The notes beneath the pieces are model-generated. The model was not told the origin of the DNA and ran no database searches. It was given only the letters and a program-made list of their open reading frames with translations. From contig JAJYZB010000006.1 in NCBI GenBank assembly GCA_021800275.1, positions 1-64,000 on the forward strand: a DNA stretch of 64,000 bases, in the 5' to 3' direction. The first letter of the stretch is position 1; every line of letters starts with the position of its first letter. The position numbers and the translations under genes are program-made. The DNA is from a bacterium (GTDB lineage: Bacteria > Vulcanimicrobiota > JABDET01). Positions 17,130-26,329 of this stretch are shown here, piece by piece.

Positions 17130-19913
17130 TTACCTCCCCGCCTGATAAGCGCCCATATCAGAATAGGTTAAGGTAATATATCGGTCCAGAAAATTTCCCG
17201 CCTGCCAATCTAAAAAATTAGTCGAAACAGATGGCAGCAGCGGAGGTTTCTGGTTCATTGAAGCAGGACTGACCTGTTCTTGAGCATAACCTATATCGTT
17301 GTTGTTATTGTTGTTGATCGTATTGACAACATCCTGATAAGGAGCATATATTGTTCCCGTAAGGTTAAAATTCCAGTACTGGTTCAGTTTGTTTTTATTA
17401 GGCGGCTGCGAGAAAAGTGGAGAAAGATCAGTGCAGCCCGTTTGTCCGCCGCATAAACCCCCGTACTGGCTGTTTGCCCCTGATGCATAACCTGTTCCAT
17501 TCCATCCTGCATAATCTCCATTGAGAAAAGTTTGCTGTGGGTTTGTCGGATCGCCCTGGGTTAGAGCTTCCCACTGAACACTTTGATTGGCAGAGACAAG
17601 ATCGGCCTGGACATTAAAATTATAATTTCCATCTTGATAATTATTGTATGCATTGAAATCATTTAAAAGGATATAATTTTGGGCGATCAATCCCAGACCT
17701 AAAGGATCTGAGACAGATCCAGAAATGGTTAGATTTCCCTCAGATTCCTGATACTGATCGGAGTAAAACAAGTCTGTCACGTCAGTCCCAGCCCAGGTAG
17801 TCCCATTAGTGGCGCTTCCATTTATTAAATTTGTTACTCCAGTGGCTCCAGGGTACGGGAAAACCCACTGTCCATTGATTTGTATCGGCTCCGTGATTCC
17901 CGTATATTCTTCTGTAGAAGGGTGGTACTGAGGAGGAGGAGCAAAAATTGTTTCATCTGAGTTTCCAATGCCATTGGGGGCGGCGCACTGGTTGATTCCT
18001 GTGCAGGAAATTCCAGTCAAAGTCACAGGCTTACCATTCACGTTGTCAATTGCATATCCCACGACAGATCCTGCAGGTCCATTTGCGCCAGAAGGAGGGG
18101 AATAGGAAGTATAATAAGTTCCATCCACGTCAACCCCAGGAACAGTTCTTCCGTTGACTGTGCAGGGACAGTTCCATGACTGTGTTGGAGACACCTGCGG
18201 GAAGTTAGATGAGGAGCAGCCTGGCTGCCCGCTGCTGCCGCAAGCTTGTGGAATAAAATAGCTCACTTGATTTCCTGGAGCATTGTCAGCGGCAAGACTG
18301 CTGAAACGTTCGGCATTTACGGGAGAAGGAGTGACTGAACCATAGCCTGTCGTATCTGTTGCAATGCCAGTGGTGGGTAAAATTGCGTTGATGACTTGAT
18401 GGTTTGAATTATAAAATTCCTCTCCCTGGTTAGCCACAATGGTGAGTCCAACAGAACTTAAATTTCCATGAACTCGAACATTCCCTCCTTGAACGTATAA
18501 AACACCTCCATTATTACTGAGGCATTGGAGCTGAGAACTGGTCATAGAATTGCTGTAAAGCGTGGCTCCAGAATAATATCCATAACGATTAATTGAGACT
18601 GTATTGTTTGAATTCAGGGTAATATCTGTAACCGCATACCCGGGTTTTGTGGCTTGTGAGCCAGGAGGAGGCGCTTCTATTTCATATCCTGTGCTGCTGC
18701 CAGGGATCCCAATTCCCACATTATTCGAGCCTGTGATGAAAATAGTGGAAACACCACATTTGGATGCTTCTGAAGAAGCTTGATCGTACGCATTTAACAT
18801 GTTTCCTGGAGAAGTATTAAGATTGGGATTTCCTGAAGAATTCGCCGCTGGTCCCCATGGGACACCTGTTGGTGAAGGGACTGTATTACCCGTATTTTGT
18901 GATTCCGAACCATTGATTGGATTTCCTGTTCCAGAGATTGTAACACTTCCATAAGTTTCAACTCCCCCATTTAATTGGGGATCTGCTGTTGGACATCCAT
19001 TGCAAGGCGATCCTCCTATTCCATTCTGGATTGAAACAGCTCCATTCGTATCTGTTCCATAAGGACTTTGAGATGGATTGTTAAGGTATCCGTATGTTCC
19101 ATTGTTAGATGTATTTGGATTAGCTAGAGAGAAGATCGCTCCATTGATTGTTTCTCCATTTCCGATATAAGCGTCAGTTTCAGTACCCTCTGCATAGTTA
19201 GGAGGATCTCCTCCCGGGCCCCCATTCCAAGAAGATGCTCCAGGATAATTTAAAGCAGAAGAGTTGTATCTCGCTCCTGTCCACCGTATCTCTCTTGCAG
19301 CCAGCACGCTGCCGCTTGAATTTTCTACTTCTGCGACAACATCAATTTGTACGGTTTGAAGAACAGCTGCATCTTCTGAACCCGTGTAAGCGGGATCATT
19401 CGGGCATGGAATTTGTTTGTCGGGAGAGCCAGGGGGAGAATCATAGAAAATGTCAATCTCATTTTGATCTGAGCTTGAAAGATTGGGGACAGCCAGCACT
19501 TTCCCGCCTGAATTTGGAATGGGAATTGTGCCTGAGAAATTAAAAGCATATTGATTTTCATCCATTGGAGGATTGGTATTAGCGACATTTTGGGCGAGAT
19601 TTACCGAGTTGATTGTCATGGGATATGCCAGCCCTTGCAGCGAAGCTGGAGCTGAACAAACGGGTGTTGGATTGGCGGCTCCATTGGCAAGGGTAATGGC
19701 ATCAGACCAGTCGTTTGCTGTATTCCCAAAATAATTTACGATCAAATTTAAAACACCATTGGCTCCTTGAAGCGCTAATTGAGAGTTAACTGAATTAATT
19801 GCAGTTCTGCTTTTGTTCAGTTGATCGGCGATGAAAAAGGTGCCTAGAGCAGCTAAAATCACAGTGAGATAAAGAGCCATGATCAAGGCTGCTCCATTTC
19901 TTTTTTTTCTCAT
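17130..19913 (-). CDS. Large PilX-like type IV pilus assembly protein
   Basis: Residues 1-35 form a prepilin-like or PilX N-terminal segment (RKKRNGAALIMALYLTVILAALGTFFIA), with a Gly-Ala junction where prepilin peptidase could cut. The remaining 890 residues are rich in Asn, Gly, Ser, Pro and Tyr with many short repeats and little recognisable structure, far longer than ordinary PilX (about 200 residues). It follows PilV-like and PilW-like genes on the same strand, so it probably joins a minor-pilin tip complex as a big surface-exposed adhesin-like subunit. That last point is inference from context and composition. Confidence 0.72.
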   Translation of the reverse strand: MRKKRNGAALIMALYLTVILAALGTFFIADQLNKSRTAINSVNSQLALQGANGVLNLIVNYFGNTANDWSDAITLANGAANPTPVCSAPASLQGLAYPMTINSVNLAQNVANTNPPMDENQYAFNFSGTIPIPNSGGKVLAVPNLSSSDQNEIDIFYDSPPGSPDKQIPCPNDPAYTGSEDAAVLQTVQIDVVAEVENSSGSVLAAREIRWTGARYNSSALNYPGASSWNGGPGGDPPNYAEGTETDAYIGNGETINGAIFSLANPNTSNNGTYGYLNNPSQSPYGTDTNGAVSIQNGIGGSPCNGCPTADPQLNGGVETYGSVTISGTGNPINGSESQNTGNTVPSPTGVPWGPAANSSGNPNLNTSPGNMLNAYDQASSEASKCGVSTIFITGSNNVGIGIPGSSTGYEIEAPPPGSQATKPGYAVTDITLNSNNTVSINRYGYYSGATLYSNSMTSSQLQCLSNNGGVLYVQGGNVRVHGNLSSVGLTIVANQGEEFYNSNHQVINAILPTTGIATDTTGYGSVTPSPVNAERFSSLAADNAPGNQVSYFIPQACGSSGQPGCSSSNFPQVSPTQSWNCPCTVNGRTVPGVDVDGTYYTSYSPPSGANGPAGSVVGYAIDNVNGKPVTLTGISCTGINQCAAPNGIGNSDETIFAPPPQYHPSTEEYTGITEPIQINGQWVFPYPGATGVTNLINGSATNGTTWAGTDVTDLFYSDQYQESEGNLTISGSVSDPLGLGLIAQNYILLNDFNAYNNYQDGNYNFNVQADLVSANQSVQWEALTQGDPTNPQQTFLNGDYAGWNGTGYASGANSQYGGLCGGQTGCTDLSPLFSQPPNKNKLNQYWNFNLTGTIYAPYQDVVNTINNNNNNDIGYAQEQVSPASMNQKPPLLPSVSTNFLDWQAGNFLDRYITLTYSDMGAYQAGR

Positions 19914-19937
19914 GACTATACCTCCCTATTAACTTTC

Positions 19938-20927
19938 TTAAGGGGTTGAACCAATTCCTTGTGTTTGAACAATGGATGAAAGGGTTGTTACAGCAAGAGG
20001 GGCATTGGGATTATGGGGAACTGTGGCTCCTCCGGCAGCCACAGTAATGGTGAATACATTGGGGGAATAAACAGTCATATTGGTCAGTCCACCCTGATTG
20101 CCGGGAGGAAGATTTTCTGGAGTTGGCTGATGCGAGACCATGATCCAGAGATCATCAGATGGATTAGTTAATGCTGCGATCACAGGGTTGATGTTTCCGG
20201 CTGCAGATTCATTTGAGTTGCCGGATACAAAGTATTTCCAGTTGATGGTCCAGCCAGTAGATGTGCTGTTTAAGCCATTAAGTGTGCATGATGCTGAGCA
20301 TGTGGCAGCAGGAAATGTATAGCGCAGCAGTTCGGCAGGTTGATTGTTTTCAGGAGGATTGATTTGATACATGACCCATTCGTAATTGGCGGGATTGTTT
20401 AAATAACTCGGTGAAGAATCTCCCTGATTAGAAATGAGTTCGGAAAAAATCAAGAAGCCTGTTTGACCATCCTGGTTTTGAACCATGGAAGGGGACGAGA
20501 CCAGGATTTTTGGATTAAGAGGGCAGGAGCCGCTTCCGCTGGCATTGGTGCCGCATTGTGCAGGATTTAGATTCCCTCCACCGCATCCAATAGAAAAACC
20601 AATCTCGGAGCTTTGATTGAATTCTTCAGATCCTGTGGTATCTGTTATCGTATAGTTTGACACATATTCCCCTGGTCCGGGAAGAATCACGGCAGATGAA
20701 AGATTTCCAGAACCATCAGGATTTGGAACAGGAACTGCCTGTCTTAATTCATTTGTCATAGTGCTTAAAGCAGTTTTTGCATCCTGCTGGATTTGAGCCG
20801 CAATTGCCCCTGAGGTTGTGGCTTGAATACCCCAGAACAGCAGATAGTAGCCAATCAATCCAACAACAATTAGCAGACTCATGGCTATTAGGATTTCAAT
20901 TAGAGTGAACGCCGCTCTTTTATTCAT
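19938..20927 (-). CDS. PilW-like minor pilin
   Basis: The class III prepilin leader is clear: short basic N-terminus NKRAA, then FTLIEILIAMSLLIVVGLIGYY with Glu at +5, followed by QDAKTALSTMTNELRQAVPVPN. This helix-then-LRQA pattern is typical of PilW. The 330-residue globular domain has many Asn/Ser/Pro residues and several Cys. The frame extends to a TTG at 20942, but the ATG at 20927 has a GAGG SD 9 nt upstream formed by the end of the PilV-like gene, so I choose it. It lies between PilV-like and PilX-like genes. Confidence 0.82.
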   Translation of the reverse strand: MNKRAAFTLIEILIAMSLLIVVGLIGYYLLFWGIQATTSGAIAAQIQQDAKTALSTMTNELRQAVPVPNPDGSGNLSSAVILPGPGEYVSNYTITDTTGSEEFNQSSEIGFSIGCGGGNLNPAQCGTNASGSGSCPLNPKILVSSPSMVQNQDGQTGFLIFSELISNQGDSSPSYLNNPANYEWVMYQINPPENNQPAELLRYTFPAATCSASCTLNGLNSTSTGWTINWKYFVSGNSNESAAGNINPVIAALTNPSDDLWIMVSHQPTPENLPPGNQGGLTNMTVYSPNVFTITVAAGGATVPHNPNAPLAVTTLSSIVQTQGIGSTP

Positions 20928-20938
20928 TATTATTTTCC

Positions 20939-21514
20939 TCAAGGAGTTAGATTATAACTGGTCCAAGTGCTTAAACTAACAATTTTCTTGATGACTCTGC
21001 GATTGACTGGTTCCTTCCACTGTAAATTGACCGTAATTTCCACTGCTGGGTTACAGACATCAGGCTCAGAACAGTTTGGAGTGTAACCTAATCCAGGATT
21101 TCCATTTTGGCTGTTGAGGGTCTGTCCATTGAGGAAAAATTGAATGATGATGCCAGGAGTTTTAGTATTTGCTGATGGCAATTGGTATTGATAAGCTTTT
21201 TCAAGAGCAGGGTTTTGAGCCTCGAATTGGAGAAGAGCCGTAGGAGTCCAGTCTGTTTCACTGGTCCAGGACAGCAGATTGTTTAGAGAATCTCCTGTCC
21301 CTAGGGTGCTGGAGTAGCAGGGCTTTCTGGAAATTTCATTTAAAATGCTTTGAGCTAGAGAGACTGCTTGATCCTCGCGCAAGGTTTTGGAATTGAGAGA
21401 ATAACCGCTCGGAAATACCATGGCAAAAACAGCAACTGACATCATGAGGATGACCATGGAAAACAGAATTTCTAGAAGAGACAGTCCTTGAGAATTTTTT
21501 TTTCGTTTTACCAT
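20939..21514 (-). CDS. PilV-like minor pilin
   Basis: The 191-residue protein begins VKRKKNSQG then LSLLEILFSMVILMMSVAVFAMVFPSGY, a class III prepilin signal with Gly at -1 and Glu at +5. The conserved QAVSLAQSILNEI segment after the TM helix is typical of PilV. It overlaps the upstream small TM gene by 7 bp and is followed within 12 bp by the PilW-like gene, giving a minor-pilin operon. The Cys residues in the C-terminal part could form disulphides. Confidence 0.82.
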   Translation of the reverse strand: MVKRKKNSQGLSLLEILFSMVILMMSVAVFAMVFPSGYSLNSKTLREDQAVSLAQSILNEISRKPCYSSTLGTGDSLNNLLSWTSETDWTPTALLQFEAQNPALEKAYQYQLPSANTKTPGIIIQFFLNGQTLNSQNGNPGLGYTPNCSEPDVCNPAVEITVNLQWKEPVNRRVIKKIVSLSTWTSYNLTP

Positions 21515-21882
21515 TCTTCTTCTTCCTCTAGTTTTTTCTTTTTCCAGAAGTACAGCGCGGCGCCAGCAAGAATAAAGACAGCCAACCCTCCTCCTAATAA
21601 AACAAAGAAAGGTGTCCAGCTTTTTCGGAATAAAGTTCGAGACAGGCTGACTGGCAATTTTCCCAAAGCCTGGGGAACAGGAGTTTTTGATTTTGCGCTG
21701 ATTTTACCTGGAGATAGTTGAGTGGCTGCAGAGTTTGAGTTGTTATAACTTGGACTTTTTTTCTTGTAATCGAATATATAGTGTCCCTTCATGCTGGGCA
21801 GGATTCTGCCTGAGCCAGCATAAACAGGAACGCTCTCGAAAATGAGAAGACAAAAGAGACAAAAAAGTGAAAGAATGTTCAT
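21508..21882 (-). CDS. Small exported protein with C-terminal TM anchor
   Basis: The 124-residue protein has a signal peptide (ILSLFCLFCLLIFESVPVYAG), a Ser/Pro-rich middle, and one TM helix near the C-terminus (PFFVLLGGGLAVFILAGAALYFW). An acidic tail, KKKKLEEEEEW, follows. I do not recognise a family. It is the first gene of the minor-pilin operon (7-bp overlap with the PilV-like gene), so it may be a pilus assembly accessory in the inner membrane. It is divergent from dnaX. Confidence 0.6.
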   Translation of the reverse strand: MNILSLFCLFCLLIFESVPVYAGSGRILPSMKGHYIFDYKKKSPSYNNSNSAATQLSPGKISAKSKTPVPQALGKLPVSLSRTLFRKSWTPFFVLLGGGLAVFILAGAALYFWKKKKLEEEEEW

Positions 21883-21983
21883 GATTTTCTTGTGTTAATT
21901 ATATCATAGGCCGGTGTGAGAAATCAAGTTAAAGGAAGTATGCTCCAGAAAAGCGAAGAATGCTGTAATCTTAGGAGGTTTTT

Positions 21984-23519
21984 TTGTCCGATTTAGTCCT
22001 TTATCGAAAGTGGAGATCTCGAAGCTTTGATGAACTGGTGGGACAGCCGCAGATCACTGAAACTCTTCGGAATGCTGTTAAAACCGGAAAGATAGGACAT
22101 GCCTATTTATTTTGCGGACCGAGAGGAACGGGAAAAACCAGCGCCGCAAAAATTTTAGCAAAAGCTTTGAACTGCGAAAAAGGGATGACCCCTGATCCAT
22201 GTGGAGAATGTGCCGCCTGCATTGGAATCCCAAATGGAAGTATCCTGGATGTTATTGAAATAGATGCTGCCAGTAATCGCGGCATTGATGAAATTCGAGA
22301 TCTTAGGGAAAAGATTAAGTTTCCTCCAACTGTATGCCGTTATAAAGTTTATATTATAGATGAAGTTCATATGCTGACTCCTGAAGCCTTTAATGCCCTT
22401 CTAAAGACTCTTGAAGAACCCCCGCCTTCTACTGTGTTCATTCTCTGCACAACAGAACCCCATAAACTGCTTTCCACCGTCGCTTCTCGCTGTCAGAGAT
22501 TCGATTTCAAAAGAATCAGTCAGTCAGTGATTGAAAAGCGGCTGGCTGAAATAGGAAAAGCTGAGAATCTTGAGATAGATTCAGGGGTTTTAACCATGAT
22601 TGCTCGCTCCAGCGATGGAAGTTTGAGGGATGCCCTTTCTCTTCTCGATCAGCTTCACTCTTTTTGTGGACAGACGATTCAAAAACAAAAGGCTGAACTC
22701 TTATTAGGACAGACTTCTGAAGAGGTTTTATCACGCTTTATCCTGCTGCTGGAATCGAAAGACTTGAAAACTCTTTTAATTTTTCTCAATGAAACTTACT
22801 CTAATGGAATGGATCTATCCCAATTAATTCGTGATTTGATGTTTCAACTCCGACAGATTTTAATTTTTAAAATTTCTCCTGAGGTTCTCGATCTGCTTCC
22901 AGAAGAAAAAGAGAAGATGAGGTCTCTTTCTTTTTCTTCAGAGGAGCTTTATCGCTATTTAAAGACACTGTCTGATTTAAGAAATGAACTGCGCACAGCT
23001 CCATATCCGGGAATAGCGATTGAACTGGCTTTTATTCGCATGTTAAGGGTTCAGTGGGAACCTTCGATGGAAGGCTTAAAAAAGAGGATTGAAATGGCTG
23101 AGGGAAAACTGGAAAGATTTTTGGGCAGTTCTCCCAGTATCCCATCTGCTCCAGCGCCTGGTGCGGGAACACTGCATAAGACTTCTGCCGCCGGTTCGGA
23201 CCTGTCACTTGATTATATACGCAGTTCATGGACTGACATCGTTGAAAATTTGAGCGCTTCTCGAAGTTCATTATATCCTTCCTTGCAGCAAACACTCCCT
23301 TCAAAATTGGAAGGGAGTGTATTAGTTCTTTCTGCTCCGAATTCAATTTTAAAGTCCAGGATAGATCAAAAGAAGGAAGAAGTGAGTCGGTTTTTGAATC
23401 AAACATTAAACGTTTCTCTTCAAATCGAGGTTGAGGTGCAGCCTATTGATCCCGACCAACTGATTAGAGAGGCGGAAAAAATTTTTGAAGGGGCGGTTTT
23501 AAAAGAGGGCGATGGATAA
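21984..23519 (+). CDS. dnaX: DNA polymerase III subunit gamma/tau
   Basis: Clamp-loader ATPase. AAA+ motifs: Walker A GPRGTGKTSAAKILAKALNC, zinc-binding Cys cluster (CEKGMTPDPCGECAACIG), Walker B YIIDEVHMLTPEAFNALLKTLEEPP, sensor FILCTTEPHKLLSTVASRCQRF. Domain III and a tau-type C-terminal region continue to 511 residues. The start is TTG at 21984 with an AGGAGG SD 5 nt upstream. It begins a dnaX-receiver-ybaB-recR cluster, a conserved order apart from the inserted receiver gene, whose ATG lies inside the end of dnaX. Confidence 0.95.
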   Translation: MSDLVLYRKWRSRSFDELVGQPQITETLRNAVKTGKIGHAYLFCGPRGTGKTSAAKILAKALNCEKGMTPDPCGECAACIGIPNGSILDVIEIDAASNRGIDEIRDLREKIKFPPTVCRYKVYIIDEVHMLTPEAFNALLKTLEEPPPSTVFILCTTEPHKLLSTVASRCQRFDFKRISQSVIEKRLAEIGKAENLEIDSGVLTMIARSSDGSLRDALSLLDQLHSFCGQTIQKQKAELLLGQTSEEVLSRFILLLESKDLKTLLIFLNETYSNGMDLSQLIRDLMFQLRQILIFKISPEVLDLLPEEKEKMRSLSFSSEELYRYLKTLSDLRNELRTAPYPGIAIELAFIRMLRVQWEPSMEGLKKRIEMAEGKLERFLGSSPSIPSAPAPGAGTLHKTSAAGSDLSLDYIRSSWTDIVENLSASRSSLYPSLQQTLPSKLEGSVLVLSAPNSILKSRIDQKKEEVSRFLNQTLNVSLQIEVEVQPIDPDQLIREAEKIFEGAVLKEGDG

Positions 23520-23931
23520 CACAAGCGGCGCAGAAAAGATTTTGGTTGTAGATGACGACACCGCAATTGTTGATTCGGTGTGGCAGTATCTGAGATTGGT
23601 AGGATTTAACTCTTTAAAAGCCTACAGCGGGAAAGAATGTCTTGAAATTGTTAAATCCGAAAGACCTGATTTGATCCTTCTGGATTTAATGATGCCTGAA
23701 ATGGATGGATTTGAAGTTATTGAAAAGATTAAGCGGCAGAAAGATTTAGAGCATATTCCTATTATTTTTGTGACCGCTAAAACTTCTGAATCGGATCAGC
23801 TAAAAGGGTGGCAGAAAGGCGCTTCCCATTATATTACAAAACCCTTTGACATGGATGAGCTGGTCAGCGCGATTCATCTTGCCTTGTATGAACGAAAAAG
23901 ACAGATCAATCAGAAAATCTATGAGATATAA
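23512..23931 (+). CDS. Single-domain response regulator (CheY-like receiver)
   Basis: The 139-residue protein is only a receiver domain: acidic pocket VVDDD near residue 15, phospho-acceptor Asp in LILLDLMMPEMDG, Thr/Ala switch FVTAKT, and the conserved Lys in YITKPFDMDEL. No output domain is present. It overlaps dnaX by 8 bp and precedes ybaB, so it is co-expressed with replication/repair genes. No histidine kinase is in the window, so its partner is unknown. Confidence 0.88.
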   Translation: MDNTSGAEKILVVDDDTAIVDSVWQYLRLVGFNSLKAYSGKECLEIVKSERPDLILLDLMMPEMDGFEVIEKIKRQKDLEHIPIIFVTAKTSESDQLKGWQKGASHYITKPFDMDELVSAIHLALYERKRQINQKIYEI

Positions 23932-23942
23932 AAGAGGAAGAA

Positions 23943-24254
23943 ATGTTTAATCAAAAACAGATGATGAATCAAATCAAAAAGATGCAGGAATCCGTCATAA
24001 AAATTCAAGAAGAATTAAAAAACGAGAAAATTGATGGAAAAGCTGGAGATGGGAAAGTGATCGTTACCTTGAATGGTCATTCAGAAGTGGTGTCAGTTAA
24101 ACTTGATCCTTCTGTCTTGAATCCAGAGGATGCTGAAATGCTTGAAGATTTGATTGTCCTGGCTTTTCGGGATGGTTCTGAAAAAGCTCGAGAGCTTTCC
24201 ATGAAGAGATTGGGTCCCTTAACCGGCGGAATGAATATTCCCGGATTGTTTTAA
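23943..24254 (+). CDS. ybaB: YbaB/EbfC family nucleoid-associated protein
   Basis: Small DNA-binding protein of 103 residues with the family pattern: N-terminal helix rich in Gln/Lys (NQKQMMNQIKKMQESVIKIQEELK), GDGKVIVTLNGHSEVVSVKLDPSVL, and a Gly-rich C-terminus. The usual position between dnaX and recR is kept. An SD (AGAGGAAG) precedes the ATG. Confidence 0.93.
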   Translation: MFNQKQMMNQIKKMQESVIKIQEELKNEKIDGKAGDGKVIVTLNGHSEVVSVKLDPSVLNPEDAEMLEDLIVLAFRDGSEKARELSMKRLGPLTGGMNIPGLF

Positions 24255-24271
24255 ATTTCTCCAGTCGTGTT

Positions 24272-24865
24272 GTGGTTCCTGAACCCTTATCTCAACTGAT
24301 TGATGAATTGACAAAACTTCCTGGAATTGGGCCTAAAACAGCCCAGCGCCTGGCTTTTTATACTCTCCAACTGCCTGAGCAAGAAGTTAAATCTTTGTCT
24401 GATGCCCTGCTGCGCGCCCGACAAAATTTGAGACAGTGCAGCATCTGTTACGCGCTGACTGACTGTGATCCTTGCGAGATTTGCCAGAATGAGAAAAGAG
24501 ATTCTTCCATGGTCTGTGTAGTAGCAGACCCTAGAGACATCATGTCTTTTGAGAGAACAGGAGAATATCGAGGATTGTTCCATGTTCTGGGAGGTTTGAT
24601 CTCACCTTTAGACGGGATTGGGCCTGATCATCTGCGAATTCGAGAACTTCTGCTTCGCCTGCAGAATGGAAAAGTCAAAGAGATTATTTTAGCGACCAGC
24701 CCCTCTGCAACAGGAGAAGCAACAGCTCTTTATCTGGCAAAATTGATAAAACCTCTGGAAATTAAAGTGACTCGATTAGCCATGGGGCTGCCGATGGGGG
24801 CAGATCTGGAATATGCGGATGAAATCACCTTAATTAAAGCTCTGGAAGGAAGACGAGAAGTTTAA
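24272..24865 (+). CDS. recR: Recombination mediator RecR
   Basis: RecFOR-pathway protein that helps load RecA at gaps. HhH motif LPGIGPKTAQRLAFYTL at about residues 14-30; C4 zinc finger CSICYALTDCDPCEIC; Toprim domain with VVADPRDIMSFERTGEYRGLFHVLGG and the LATSPSATGEATALYLAKL block. Length 197 residues is normal. The start codon is GTG. It is convergent with the following glycosyltransferase gene. Confidence 0.95.
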   Translation: MVPEPLSQLIDELTKLPGIGPKTAQRLAFYTLQLPEQEVKSLSDALLRARQNLRQCSICYALTDCDPCEICQNEKRDSSMVCVVADPRDIMSFERTGEYRGLFHVLGGLISPLDGIGPDHLRIRELLLRLQNGKVKEIILATSPSATGEATALYLAKLIKPLEIKVTRLAMGLPMGADLEYADEITLIKALEGRREV

Positions 24866-24882
24866 TCAAAAGGTTCTGCTCT

Positions 24883-25788
24883 TTAATTTTTTGCCTTGAG
24901 CAGCCCCTTCACAAAATATACTTTATAAATAAAAGGCTGCCAAAAAGCGGATACAGTATTATCGGGCTTCATTTGGGCTGTTTTTTTGTCCACTACAGGG
25001 GCTAAGAGTTTCCCCGAGAAGAGGTTGAGTGGATGATACCCGCAGCTGAACCAGGTGCGCAGACACGGATGTTTCTGATAGAGTTGAGCCGCTGATCTTC
25101 CATCAGCTTCTGCGGTTCTTATGAAGTCTTGCAGAGATGTTTGCGGTTTCAGATGGAAAACAACAGCAGGGAGAATAAATTTCATTTTTAGTCCCAGGTT
25201 CCTCAGTTTAAACCCGAGTTCAGCGTCTTCCCACCGCTGAAAAGACTCGTCAAAAAGCCCTGCTTTTAAAAGCCATTCTTTTCTTACAGAAGCATTGCTG
25301 GTGCAGAAAAAGTTCATGGAGAAGTTTAAGATTGAAGATTTAGACGATTGGAATTCCTTGCTTGGCAGTCCATTCGACTCAGATTGTTCATTTGTCTCAA
25401 TCTCTTTTATTGATTTTACAATCACAACAGGTCCGCGAACCACAAGATTTTTTTTCTTGCGAGCGCTGCTGTGAGCAGCAAAGTGAAGGTTGATAAGATG
25501 GGCAGAAGGAGAGCAGTCATCATCTGTAAAAAGAATGACTTCTCCGCTGGCTTCCTGTATTCCAAGATTTCTAGCTTTTGCTGCACCCCCATGATCCGGG
25601 AAGAAAACGCGGAGACGATAAGGAAATTTTTGCTCCTGCAGCCATTCTCTGGTTCCATCTGTGGAGCCGTCATCAATGACCAGAACCTCGAAATCTTCTT
25701 TATTAAAAGTTTGTCTGGCGAGAGATTCCAGCGTGTTTTTTAGAAGCGCAAGACGATTGTAAGTCGGAATGACCACACTGATTTTCAT
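24883..25788 (-). CDS. Family 2 glycosyltransferase
   Basis: The 301-residue GT-A fold enzyme has the N-terminal KISVVIPTYNRLALLKNTLESLARQTF, VLVIDDGSTDGTREWL, GGAAKARNLGIQEASGEVILFTDDDCSP (the DXD-like metal site is DDD), and the ED-type segment RWEDAELGFKLRNLG. No TM segment. It probably makes an envelope glycan; the acceptor is unknown. It has no SD, and its 5' flank is a 45-bp repeat that also sits directly upstream of the nucleotidyltransferase gene at 28440. It borders the decayed accessory region. Confidence 0.85.
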   Translation of the reverse strand: MKISVVIPTYNRLALLKNTLESLARQTFNKEDFEVLVIDDGSTDGTREWLQEQKFPYRLRVFFPDHGGAAKARNLGIQEASGEVILFTDDDCSPSAHLINLHFAAHSSARKKKNLVVRGPVVIVKSIKEIETNEQSESNGLPSKEFQSSKSSILNFSMNFFCTSNASVRKEWLLKAGLFDESFQRWEDAELGFKLRNLGLKMKFILPAVVFHLKPQTSLQDFIRTAEADGRSAAQLYQKHPCLRTWFSCGYHPLNLFSGKLLAPVVDKKTAQMKPDNTVSAFWQPFIYKVYFVKGLLKAKN

Positions 25789-25789
25789 T

Positions 25790-25834
25790 GATTTAATGCT
25801 TATGCTTGTTTTGGATAATACCTTTTGTTTGTTT
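25790..25834 (-). repeat. 45-bp duplicated 5' flank, copy 1 (carries a -10-like TATTAT)
   Basis: Nearly identical (two differences) to 28441-28485. Both copies sit directly before the ATG of a minus-strand gene. On the minus strand each contains TATTAT (here 25815-25820) about 27 nt before the start codon, so the repeat could be a portable promoter and leader. It could equally be a recombination scar. Confidence 0.7.
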
Positions 25835-25984
25835 CTGCCTGCATTCTTCGCAGTTTGACAAAAGCTGAACAGCGAATGCGCCTGTGAATAAAAATGGCAT
25901 TTTTTACCATTCTGCTGAGCCTATTGGGTGATGCGGGTTTGCTGATATGGCAAGTGATCAACAAAGCTTATCTGCGATTATAAA

Positions 25985-26014
25985 GTTTAAATTCCACATA
26001 GGGGCAGTAAAAAG
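25985..26014 (+). repeat. CRISPR-repeat-like 30-mer, copy 1
   Basis: A 30-nt sequence beginning GTTTAAATTCCACATAGGGG and ending in AAAAAG. It recurs at 27877-27906 with two changes. A truncated version (starting ATTTAAATTCCAC) occurs at 26051, 36 nt after this copy ends. The composition (GTTTAAATTCCAC start, AAAAG end) resembles type I/III CRISPR repeats, but no array is present. The 18 bp just upstream match the left end of the 275-bp repeat at 27581/29952. Confidence 0.5.
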
Positions 26015-26015
26015 C

Positions 26016-26046
26016 AGCTTGATGTTCCAAGTTGGAACATCAAGCT
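26016..26046. repeat. 31-bp perfect inverted repeat
   Basis: Fifteen-bp arms (AGCTTGATGTTCCAA and its complement) around one central G. It fills almost all of the 36 bp between the CRISPR-repeat-like 30-mer and its truncated second copy. It could be an operator, a cruciform or a mobile-element scar. No T run follows on either strand, so a terminator is less likely. Confidence 0.75.
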
Positions 26047-26062
26047 CTCAATTTAAATTCCA

Positions 26063-26152
26063 CTTTTTGCCGGCGATGTAAGCATTCCCAGCAGTATCAA
26101 ATACAGCTCTTAGTTCTCCGTGGTGGGAAAGGGCAAACTCCCCTTTGTTTTC
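26063..26152 (-). pseudogene. Fragment of a DUF5678-like gene
   Basis: The minus strand reads about 30 codons (ENKGEFALSHHGELRAVFDTAGNAYIAGKK) nearly identical to residues about 30-60 of the intact gene at 27190-27453. Sequence on both sides is unrelated and has stops. It is a short remnant of a second copy. This 26.0-26.2 kb stretch otherwise holds only the repeats listed. Confidence 0.75.
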
Positions 26153-26329
26153 ATGTAATTATTATTTCATCGTGGGAGTTGGAAAACTTAGCTGCCAAAG
26201 GAAATTAATCATCTATCCCTGCATCGGTTTCTTTGGGCTCTTGAAATTGAAAAATTAAGGACAAGGAAGGTGAGAACATGGAATAGAGGTAGGAAAAAAG
26301 GAATCCAAGGGATCCACGGGGTGATGTTG

